Below are positions 8,601 to 16,000 of a stretch of DNA of 21,586 bases, one piece after another. The position numbers and the translations under genes were made by a program. The notes beneath the pieces are model-generated. The model did not search any database. It was not told the origin of the DNA and saw only the letters and a list, made by a program, of their open reading frames with translations. The stretch lies in NCBI RefSeq assembly GCF_000003605.2, contig NW_003108597.1, forward strand, positions 89,606-111,191, given 5' to 3'. The DNA is from Saccoglossus kowalevskii. Taxonomy: Eukaryota > Hemichordata > Enteropneusta > Harrimaniidae. How positions within the stretch are numbered: position 1 is the stretch's first letter; every line of letters starts with the position of its first letter.

Positions 8601-10716
8601 CCACCAAAATGCCTGTTTTTTCTTACAACAATGTGAATGTGAAGTCACAGAATTGGTGCCTCTCAATTTCCACTCACATTGTGATAGGTTATCACGTGTT
8701 AATCTTATTTGCATTTACAGACATCTCTTGTTACAATGCTAGCTGTGGCTCCAAAATGCATTGTGAACTCACCGGCGATGGCAACGGTCGTAACTGTGTT
8801 TGTGACAGTGGTTTCATTCTAAAGAACGGTCAATGTGTATCCGGTAAGGTGATGTCTTTATTCTTTAAAAACGCCGCCATATCTACCTCAATACCTTAGG
8901 GGAAACGTTTTCATTCTTGCCGACACTGTCTACACACGGCATTGTTATTATGTTATTTTTAATTTAATCATAATTTTGCAAATATCAAAGCATCTTTATC
9001 TCGTCCAAATTTGGTCGGTCTTTCATGCTCAATCAGTGGCGGCGGCACCGTGAGGGGGGTCGCCCGAACAAATGCGCGACCATTTGTGCCTACGAGGCAC
9101 AAGGGAAGGTGAGCAGACCCCCCCCCCGCAAAATTTCGTGCCACCGCCTCTGTTAATGTATCAGAAACATTGATGTTGTCATGCTTTCAAAAATGGGGAC
9201 TATTTCTGTGTACTCTGTTCTTGCACACGTACACGCACTGCAGGTAGAACCATTTTATTTGGTTTCATTCGTAATACTATTTAAGCTGTTGATCGTTGAT
9301 TGATTAAAAGCTGTTAATCGTTAATTTGAAAAGAGTAAGCAATAAATATAAATATAAATAAGCTAAGCCAAGGTCACTCATGGTTTGTTGTTGTTGTTAT
9401 GTTCAATTTCAGAATCTTCGGTGGAATTAGCGTTAGCTGCGACGTTAGGAACCCTTGTAGCAATCGCATTTGCGATAGCGATGTTTATACTGATGTATAG
9501 AAAGAAAAACATTGGACAGAAAAGCCAAAATGAAAATCAACAGATAGTCCCGGGTTTGAACCCAGATAGTAGTTCCGATAGATATGATAAACTGTCGCAC
9601 ATATGTGGTATGTCACTGTATTATGTATAGTCATTTAATATTATATTAGTCTTTCTTGTATATTTTGAAAACTAAAATATAGAAAATAAACATCTAAATT
9701 TAAACGATAACTGGACCGTGGTCAACAATTGCAATGAAATTTAATGTTGATTTTAATTTTTGTTTACATGATTAGGTACCTTGATTCGGTGTACTCCAAC
9801 TGGTCAACCGCGAATTTTACTTCTTTGCTCGAATGATAACGAGAACCATATGATAGTTGTGGGACTTCTGGCCAGATTCTTGCAGGATGAGTGTGCGTGT
9901 AGCGTGATATACCCGGAATGGCACTATCCGGAAATTGCCAGACTCGGGCCGGTACAATGGGTATGCGACCAAGTCCAGAAAGCCTCTAAAATTATCTTCG
10001 TGATGTCTGAGGGTGTGGAACGGATTTGGAGGGGTCAACTTGCGGACGCTGAATTCGATGCAATCGGTTTATGCAGCGCCACCAACGTCAGTAATACTAT
10101 GTTGTCTATCGCGATCAATTTGATGTGTGCCGACATTTCACACGACGACGGTAAATCGCGACGAGGAAACTACATTTACGTGACTCTGCCGTACTCCGTC
10201 GGAACGATCATACCAGATCCAATCAAAATGTTAGGGTCCTGTTACCGCGTACCGGAAGATGTGGAATCGCTTTATCTCAAACTATACGATCTGAGCGAAA
10301 GATCTCCAACCACCTACAAACGAGAAGTCTTAAGTCTGAAACAAAGGCTGGAGAAAGGGGATCTGGGAATTAAGTTGATGAATGCTAAGAATCATTTGTG
10401 TGTGCATCTTTCCGATGATGCAGTTGCTGGTAAAATCGCAAAGTCCTCAGAAGACCCAATCAGCTTGCGTACGAGTGTTGATGATATAGCGATGCCGATA
10501 ACTGCTCCCCATAGTACATATTCGCACCCTAGTCCCGGTTCGTTCGTCATTAACCACGCTAACATTGACCAACAAACGGTTTGTTGCGACCACGACGTCG
10601 ATATTTATCAACGAATTGATGATTTCACATATTATGCCGACAGTGATTCCAGCGAGACATCTTCATTGGGTATCAAAGCGAAGATGGTAAATTTCCCATC
10701 ACAGGGTTGTTCATGA
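2462..10716 (+). CDS. IL-17 receptor-like type I membrane protein with three EGF modules and a SEFIR domain (gene A)
   Basis: Nine coding exons join in frame with GT/AG borders: 2462-2639, 4756-4925, 5115-5243, 6129-6207, 6690-6812, 8114-8236, 8721-8843, 9413-9607 and 9776-10716. They total 2061 nt, giving 686 residues. Order in the protein: signal peptide (about 1-20), one D2-like fibronectin domain (about 60-185), EGF modules at 186-226, 227-267 and 268-308, a transmembrane helix (about 314-337), SEFIR (about 385-535) and a long cytoplasmic tail. Known family role: SEFIR domains of IL-17 receptors recruit Act1/CIKS-type adaptors at the plasma membrane. The ATG at 2462 is preferred because a hydrophobic signal sequence follows at once; an upstream non-coding exon is possible, since ttgcag sits just before it. 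Odd points are the lack of a recognisable D1 domain and the EGF modules between D2 and the membrane. The exon model is inferred by eye, without transcripts. Confidence 0.85.
3681..3977. repeat. Pentanucleotide (GTAGT)n satellite
   Basis: About 300 bases of GTAGT/GTGTA repeats, interrupted mainly by GTGCA and GTATA variants at the 5' side and middle. Because the unit lacks stop codons in some frames, it opens long minus-strand frames rich in HYTTL that are not genes. It lies in gene A intron 1. Confidence 0.95.
4504..4660. mobile_element. 157-bp MITE, family A, with TTAA target duplication
   Basis: The ends are imperfect inverted repeats: AGCGGGGGAGTCGTCAC at the 5' end, and the complement of the 3' end reads AGCGGGAGGGTCGTCAC. 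Twenty of the first 23 positions match. TTAA flanks both sides (4500-4503 and 4661-4664). A second copy of identical length lies at 19935-20091. TTAA duplication is typical of piggyBac-type transposition. There is no transposase inside, so it is non-autonomous. Confidence 0.8.
4756..6207 (+). CDS. Gene A exons 2-4: IL-17 receptor D2-like fibronectin domain
   Basis: Three exons (4756-4925, 5115-5243, 6129-6207; phases 1-0, 0-0, 0-1) encode residues 60-185. Family-like features in order are a Trp-led strand (GNWTTTITV), a strand ending YNVKIEH, the turn VYNLKPGSYQM, and a C-terminal strand with two cysteines (SCTHVGTC). The same elements, in the same order and on exons of the same phases, occur in gene B exons 7-9. 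N-glycosylation sequons are visible at NWT and NIT. In IL-17 receptors this domain packs against D1 and helps bind the ligand; here no clear D1 precedes it. Donors are GTAAGT, GTATGT and GTAAGT. Confidence 0.75.
5244..6128 (+). other. Gene A intron 3
   Basis: The intron is bounded by GTATGT and ctaaacag. It contains the MITE at 5377-5617. The rest is AT-rich with no exon I can support. Confidence 0.6.
5377..5617. mobile_element. MITE, family B
   Basis: The 5' end AGGGCAGTGGTAGTCGCG and the complement of the 3' end AGGGCGGTGGTCGTCGCG are inverted repeats. TTAA precedes the element (5373-5376); the 3' flank CCAA is degenerate. GC-rich ends in AT-rich intron DNA mark it as an insertion. Related ends occur at 20941-21061 and near 16599. 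Confidence 0.65.
6690..6812 (+). CDS. Gene A exon 5: EGF-like module 1
   Basis: A 123-nt exon with phase 1 at both ends encodes one complete EGF-like module of 41 residues (186-226). Six cysteines follow the usual EGF order: C-x4-C, C after NMH, C after GASYN, a CVC pair, and C after FTLMNDT. No Ca-binding D-x-D/N-E signature is clear. The acceptor is a T-rich tract ending tttacag and the donor is GTGAGG. The symmetric 1-1 phase lets the module be duplicated without breaking the frame, and the next exon is a close copy. Confidence 0.85.
6813..8113 (+). other. Gene A intron 5, repeat-rich
   Basis: This intron separates EGF modules 1 and 2. It contains a cluster of diverged repeats (next entry), a GC-rich patch near 7030-7090, and a 45-bp tandem pair near 7763-7830 sharing GTGCC-ATTGG-CCACAA. 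I see no exon in it. Confidence 0.55.
7170..7760. repeat. Decayed repeat cluster with GATTCAAAATGGCCGAA core
   Basis: The core GATTCAAAATGGCCGAA occurs at 7174, 7314 and 7434, with a diverged copy at 7751. A second shared block (GGATTT-GTTCA-ACTTGGTA then ACATT) occurs near 7242 and 7532. The spacing of 120-140 bases between the first three suggests old tandem or nested insertion of a dispersed family. Confidence 0.65.
8114..8236 (+). CDS. Gene A exon 6: EGF-like module 2
   Basis: This 123-nt phase 1-1 exon encodes residues 227-267. The six cysteines have the same spacing as in module 1, and from NMHC to the end it is almost identical to it at DNA as well as protein level (TDNGASYNC and GFTLMND are shared). 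The first third, between the first two cysteines, differs more. The donor GTGAGG matches exon 5. A recent duplication or gene conversion between the two exons is the simplest explanation. Confidence 0.85.
8237..8720 (+). other. Gene A intron 6
   Basis: The intron runs between EGF exons 2 and 3, from a GTGAGG donor to a gcatttacag acceptor. A slightly GC-richer patch near 8510-8570 has no clear identity. Nothing else is supported. Confidence 0.6.
8721..8843 (+). CDS. Gene A exon 7: EGF-like module 3
   Basis: This 123-nt phase 1-1 exon encodes residues 268-308. It keeps the six-cysteine EGF pattern (CYNASC, KMHC, RNCVC, GQC) but is clearly more diverged than modules 1 and 2, so it is the older copy. 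The sequon NAS is present. The acceptor is gcatttacag and the donor GTAAGG. It is the last extracellular module, followed by only a few residues before the membrane helix. Confidence 0.83.
8844..9412 (+). other. Gene A intron 7
   Basis: The intron lies between EGF exon 3 and the transmembrane exon. It contains the hAT-like MITE at 9034-9152; otherwise it is AT-rich and featureless. Confidence 0.6.
9034..9152. mobile_element. 119-bp MITE with hAT-like CAGTGGCGG ends
   Basis: The 5' end CAGTGGCGGCGGCAC and the complement of the 3' end CAGAGGCGGTGGCAC match at 13 of 15 positions. Runs of G inside the 5' end and C inside the 3' end extend the palindromic character. CAG-GGCGG termini are common in hAT elements. 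I could not see a clean 8-bp target duplication, so the superfamily call is tentative. Confidence 0.5.
9413..9607 (+). CDS. Gene A exon 8: transmembrane helix and juxtamembrane segment
   Basis: The exon encodes residues 309-373. An uninterrupted apolar run from about 314 to 337 (ALAATLGTLVAIAFAIAMFI and neighbours) is followed by the basic stop-transfer motif YRKK, which places the N terminus outside and the C terminus in the cytoplasm. After it comes a polar, Gln/Asn/Ser-rich linker of about 35 residues leading to the SEFIR exon. Acceptor tttcag; donor GTATGT; phase 1 at both ends. Confidence 0.85.
9776..10716 (+). CDS. Gene A exon 9: SEFIR domain and cytoplasmic tail
   Basis: The last exon encodes residues 374-686 and ends at TGA 10714-10716. 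The SEFIR fold is supported by a first beta strand (RILLLCSNDNENHM), a helix (VVGLLARFLQDE), a second strand with SVIYPEW, the hallmark GPVQWVCDQVQKASKIIFVM followed by SEG, and later GNYIYVTLPYS. The domain spans about residues 385-535. The rest is a long tail with no domain I recognise, ending in a Ser/Asp/Glu-rich patch (DSDSSETSS). SEFIR domains bind Act1-type adaptors by SEFIR-SEFIR contact. Carrying the whole cytoplasmic domain on one exon is consistent with the intact 941-nt open frame. Confidence 0.9.
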
Positions 10717-11912
10717 ACGATTTAGTCCGGGTATGTTTTCTCAGCGAGCAGTGGAGCTCGATATTAAAATTCCCCGCCGATATTCTAAATTTAGTGAGAA
10801 CCTGTCTGAACACAGGATTGTGCAAGTTCTTTTTAAATGAAGCATGACATTTCAAGTTTACCCGAATTATGCAAGTTACCCGACCAGGTTTATTAATATC
10901 AGTACAACGTTTCCCAACACTCCCCAAAATCATAAATTTGTAGCAATTGCTTGAAATTCCTGGCACAGAAAGTGTACTGTTTCGTGTCTACCATTTACGT
11001 TGTATGATTAGTCTTTTAGTTTTCATATTCAAAATCTTCAACCAGTATTATCTTTCTATATATATGGATTATGCCCAAACTCTGCCTGAAAATTACATTC
11101 AAACAAACCTGCAATGCCCATTGTTGAATGAACACGTTCTTTGACGTTGCAACACATTGAAAAAATACTTTATAGAATTTTCTATTTTGTCCACAACTGG
11201 ATATAATATGAAAGATGCAGTGGTGATCGATGTGGTCAATTGATTTCTCTAACTCGTGAATTCTACATTAAAGCCTGCTATTTCGGTGAGCTAAATACTT
11301 ACACATTGTTGTGTTCAGAATATATATATGTTTTCAGAGCTAAAAACTGGATGCTTCAAATTGCTTGCTCATCAACAATGAAATAATTTGCATCTACATT
11401 CTAATTATATTCGAAGTGTCTAAATCAGTATAGTTGTTCACACTATCGATATCCTTCATTTCCTTGTAGATGTCTGACTATCCTATCCGGATGCCGTATT
11501 TAACAAAGTATCAAAATACAAAGATGACATGTTGTTTATTTCACTAGACCGTTTGCACGATCTGTTATGCGTACGTAACCAGGCCATTTTAGAGTTTGTT
11601 TGTCCTTAGCAGCTATTTCTAGTTCTCCTAGTTTACACATTCTCATTCTTTTTATATTATTTAATCAGATCTCTGTTTTCCGTTTTACAACACTTTAATT
11701 CTTGTAGTTCATTAACATTCCTATCATTTCTAAGTCTATTTCATTTTATTGTCACATCACTTTGTACTGTTTTTCAAGCCATGGTTTATCTGTCATATTT
11801 CTACTAAGTTTATGAATACTTTTACGTACACGTTTGCTGCAATCTGCAGCAGTCATACTCATACTCAAGAGACCTTCTACAGCTTGGCCAGTTTTTGAAG
11901 TGTGAAAAAAAT

Positions 11913-11918
11913 AATAAA
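11913..11918 (+). terminator. Candidate polyadenylation signal of gene A
   Basis: This is the first exact AATAAA I see on the + strand after the stop at 10716, giving a 3'UTR of about 1.2 kb. The variant ATTAAA at 11267-11272 is a possible nearer signal. Confidence 0.3.
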
Positions 11919-12002
11919 GTTATCGATCTATCTCAACACTTGTGTGGATTCTCTGTATTAATAAAAAGTAGTGTTTAGTGCATTATTCGACATAGTATGT
12001 TA

Positions 12003-12470
12003 TATAACATGGCGGGTGCTTCCATTATATCGTCTGAGTTACCAAACATATTTTGTTCAGTAACATCACTCGAGAGTCAACAGCGAAATCCGTAATATCG
12101 GGAAAATTACACTGATTGATAAGAAGGTAATCGATAATCAAAAATACTAATGTTTTCAATAGTAGTTACAAAAGCATAATTTATTACTACTTCCCTTGTC
12201 CGATCTTTGCTGCAGAGTCTGTCAATAACAATATACTTAATTCGCACAAATCACGAAATGTCTTGCCATTCCTATTGCAAATTTGGTCTGCAGATTTACG
12301 TTGAATAATTCGAGTTAAATTGAGAAGACCAGACAATTTAGTTTTGGAACATACTTGCATTAGCTTCACTTGAGTTAGATGGGATGTGCACAGCAAATAA
12401 TACGATGATGGAGTTTTCCCCCAACATATCCCGTATAAAATATATGAACTCCTTCAGAGTATCCATCCTG
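12003..12470 (-). pseudogene. Degraded LINE retrotransposon endonuclease fragment
   Basis: Read on the minus strand, one frame near 12470-12350 gives VLFAVHIPSNSS. After a shift, another gives RKSADQICNRNGKTFRDLCE, and further on in that frame IIDYLLINQCNFPDITDFAV. Together these follow the order of motifs in APE-type endonuclease domains of LINE elements: the IPP-NS loop, then R-S-D--N--G--L--LC, then S-IDY-L-----I-DF-V. Stops and a frame shift separate the blocks, so it is dead. The central GDFN block is missing. The clade cannot be told. Confidence 0.5.
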
Positions 12471-12581
12471 GGGGGCGGACATCCGGGCATTTTCTACCAT
12501 TTAGATTATTTGTGTTTAGATTGCTGTTAAGTGGGAAAAAGACATGTTCTCAAAATGCAGATGTTAATCAAAATAAATGTG

Positions 12582-12587
12582 TTTATT
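12582..12587 (-). terminator. Candidate polyadenylation signal of gene B
   Basis: AATAAA on the minus strand lies about 210 bases after the gene B stop codon, a normal 3'UTR length. A second copy lies at 12185-12180. Confidence 0.45.
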
Positions 12588-12793
12588 GTGATGAATCAAC
12601 TAATAGCCGACATACATATTCACTTATCACGTCAACAACAGTTGGCATGTAAAATATGTAATTTAGAAACAAGTGTCCCAAACTGAATCGTCAAAATGTG
12701 CAGACAAATGCAGTGTTAATCCTTACTATAATACGGATACAACAATCGTGATTGTGTCGTCACGGTGTTGGGGTCGTAAAATTACGAACTATC

Positions 12794-13017
12794 CTAGGCA
12801 TTTTTTTTACGTTGACCTCTACGACCTTTACGACCATCGCGGTCTTTACCGCGACCTTTACGATTTTTACGACCGTTACGATTTTTTCCCTTTCTTTCCG
12901 ATCTGTTTTTGTTTCTTTTCCTCGTTTTGATCGGCAGATCTGTAACATGCTGTTTAGGGCTGTTCTCGGCCTCTTGTACCACAGTCACACCAGACTCCAC
13001 GCTGTTCTTAGTCACAT
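12794..13017 (-). CDS. Gene B exon 10: polar stalk and Lys/Arg-rich tail
   Basis: The last coding exon encodes residues 342-415. About 30 polar residues (DVTKNSVESGVTVVQEAENS and on) are followed by a tail in which 24 of the 42 residues 372-413 are Lys or Arg, interspersed with Gly and Asn (KTRKRNKNRSERKGKNRNGR, then several GRK/KGR units). No hydrophobic segment follows before the TAG at 12796-12794. Such clusters commonly bind heparan sulfate, and several basic pairs could be proprotein-convertase sites; both are inferences. A nuclear-localisation reading is unlikely given the signal peptide. The DNA is a degenerate CGT-AAA-GGT codon repeat. Confidence 0.75.
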
Positions 13018-16000
13018 CTGCAAGGTAATGAAAACATAATTAGAACTTGACGAGCCAGTGAATGTGATCATGCGGGCTCTGATGTTATTTAACCATCAGT
13101 TAAACAGTAATAAACCTCGTCGTACATTATTTTTAACGTTTAGCATCATCATTAGCTTAGTATATCACATTCCGTATATCGATGTACAAACAGAGTATGC
13201 GTTTAATTACTGGTACGTACTATTAAATCAAAGTAGCGCATAGGTATCAATGAAAAAATAGAGACATTTAATTTAAGAAATGGCAGAAATTATGAGGTGG
13301 AGTAATTTATAAATATCTCAATTTTTGTTCTCGGTGACATTGGATTAAAAAGTCTTATATTACTATTTATATTAATTCCAACTCAATATTTTGGAAACAT
13401 TTCAAAAAAAAAACAGTGGGGTTATTTCTGTGTGATATTTTTTCATATTGCGAGATTCTACGTCATAATGCTATGTAATGCACAATTTGAATTAATCGCA
13501 CATAATAAATTGCACATTTACGCAGTAGTGTGCTCAGTAGTACAAATTTTGAATCAGGCTCGAACTGTCAACTGATGTTGAAGGGCAGTCATTTATTTCT
13601 CCCATAATCCACCATGCGCGGATGTATGCGTGACGTCACGCTGATATTATGCTTACCCGTGACGTTGATTGGCGAGGATACAGTCACTTTGCAATCATTG
13701 GTGTTCGCGAATCCACAGGCCTCTACATTGCTCGGCACTGGTCTCAGCTTAAACAAACAAAGCAAAATATATTATTGATAATCACCGCAAAAAAACCAAC
13801 AACAACAGAATAATTACTTGTGCAACACTTTAACTCGAAGGTTAAATAAAATAAGTACAGTTAATCGCACGGGATAAACAAATTGCAAGTACATATTATT
13901 ACTGATACGAAACCTACATTCATTGTGGAAATATTTCAAACAATTCACATTCAATTTCGCGATTCTCAATTGTGGTAATGTTTTTCCATTACATCATATA
14001 GGAAGGTGCATTCTTCATGGGTTGCAGGTAGCGAACATCACGATGAAATAACACACGTAATAGTCGAACCCCCTCCATGGTGAATTTGCAAAGAGATACA
14101 ACTGTGGGTTTACCTAATAGGTACACGACCAAGAAAATAGTTAACAACACTGTGTGTGGTACGAGGTTCATAAAATGGCAAATGTTTATACCTTTAAAAT
14201 ATATTCTCCAGCTAGTAAGTCTCTGAATACAGTCTTGTTGAAGAGCGTCAATAATTCTCCAGTTGCAGACGGTACTTCCTCTTGAATATATAAAATCTCA
14301 TGTTTCTTAAGAGAGAACATATTATATTTGTATTATAGTTATAAATTTAAAATAATTATTTACCTTGATAATGAGTTTAATAATATTATTTATTCTCCGT
14401 CTTACCTGGATAATATTGTTATATTCGATAAATATCCACTTGTCATGATACTTTCGATATAAAAGAAGACGAAATGCGTCCAATTCATATTCAGTGGGTG
14501 GCAGGTCAATAACTACTCCTATGTCATTTTTATATCTCCCTGTTGCATAGACATCGAACACATACGGTCCCCACATAGCAGCGCTGTCTATAATCAACAA
14601 AATATATCAATTAGTCTTCTATATCAGGGCAACCTCTATTATACGCAAGCTCGACGTGGCGGTTCTCGTGGATAATTTATTTTATACTTTTTGCTAAAGT
14701 ATATTGCATGATGTATTGAATTTGATAATAGGGATACTCACGTTTAATAGAGTTAGCATAACACTCGTGGAATCGTGGGTACTCCTCACAAGCTGCGTGT
14801 GTGAAAAGGAGAAAACAAACAAAATAAAATAAAGTTAAAGAATACAGTCAGTCTGTTAGTCAGTCAGTCAGTCAGTCAGTCAGTCAGTCAGTCTGTCTGT
14901 CTGTCTGTCAGTCAGTCATTCTTTTTCCTTTTTTTTTCTTATTTGCTTCAATCAATCAATCGAACGATCAATCAATCGATCAAACACACAATCAGTCTTA
15001 GTTATTCTCACGTTGTTACATCTATCAAATTAATTGATTTGACTTACATGGTAAGGTGAATTCAGTTTTCACAAAAGAAACCGGACGTCCGTGTATGGAA
15101 TACGGCACAAGATTAACTTGGATTTCATAACGGCTACCGGGAGATAATGGTTTCAAGCAATCATAGTAGATGTGTACTCTCTCCGGATCCTGACAAAGGT
15201 GAGATATACATTAATAAAGACAATTTGTCATGGATTTCTCAAAGTGGGAAATGGCGACAAAATCAGAAACGTCAGTCATCAGTAATTGCTTACCCCGTCA
15301 TGACGCTCCATATCTGCTTCTTGAAAATTCAATACTCGGCATATTTCTCGGTTGTAGTAGGTGTAATATAATATTTCGTTGTCTGTCATGCCACGAAGAA
15401 TGATTTGCACACCTTCCATATATTCGTCCCCCGCTAATAAAACATCAATGACGTTAATTTTCTATATATTTTCAGTTTGTGGGGCTCAATGTCACGTGGT
15501 ATTTTGGTTCGAGTACGTCACCCAATAATTCATGATTCGCATAGCTTGTTGTGAAATAATGGCTGAAATGATCTAGTGCTACATGACCAAATATAACATC
15601 GCACGCACTAAAAACCTGTAAATTGTCATTTAACAAATCGTTGTATTGATAAGAATACTCACGTAATGCCAGTGGTAGAGCAACTGAAACGTTGAGACCG
15701 GGAAAATCTCCGTAGCCGGTGTACGTATCAATTGTCATTGAAATTGTAACATCTTCAAGTTTCAGATCAGGGGGCGGAGTTTCGTACTCTCTCGAGAATA
15801 CCGGTAAATTCGAACATAGTCCAGTATCTAAATGTTAACGAGATTGTACTGTTAAAGAGATTACGTAATCCTGATAGCGACCAAACTGAAAAAAACTTGT
15901 TGGAGTTTTTCATTAGAGAAAGTGTGGCGATTTGTTTGAAAACGTTATCAGGCTGACTTTTGTCAACAATCAATTTTATATATATATCACTCATGCATAC

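Larger units (their letters stand above)
10717..12793. other. Convergent intergenic region
   Basis: This region lies between the stop codons of the two tail-to-tail genes. It holds the candidate poly(A) signals of both and a LINE fossil. No SEFIR or transmembrane-coding frame occurs on the minus strand here, which is why gene B is read as secreted. Confidence 0.6.

Noticed and set aside
8609-8899. 96-residue + frame as a small independent gene
   Set aside because: Only the part 8721-8843 is coding (EGF exon 7); the rest is flanking intron on both sides with clear splice sites between.
12673-13039. Two + strand frames of 85 and 95 residues rich in YDLYD or TTFTT
   Set aside because: They are the opposite strand of gene B's repetitive basic-tail exon, which itself is supported by splice sites, frame and domain context.
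13989-14171. Minus-strand frame with a hydrophobic start (VPHTVLLTIFLVVYLLG) inside gene B intron 8, a possible alternative membrane anchor
   Set aside because: Reading through from exon 8 hits a stop at once (AAG GTA TAA), there is no good acceptor before the hydrophobic part, and skipping it gives a clean D2 C-terminal exon.
15472-15738. 88-residue minus-strand frame treated as a single gene
   Set aside because: Its first third is the end of gene B exon 3; the remainder is intron read past a good GTGAGT donor at 15662. The spliced continuation gives the IL-17 receptor-like strand.
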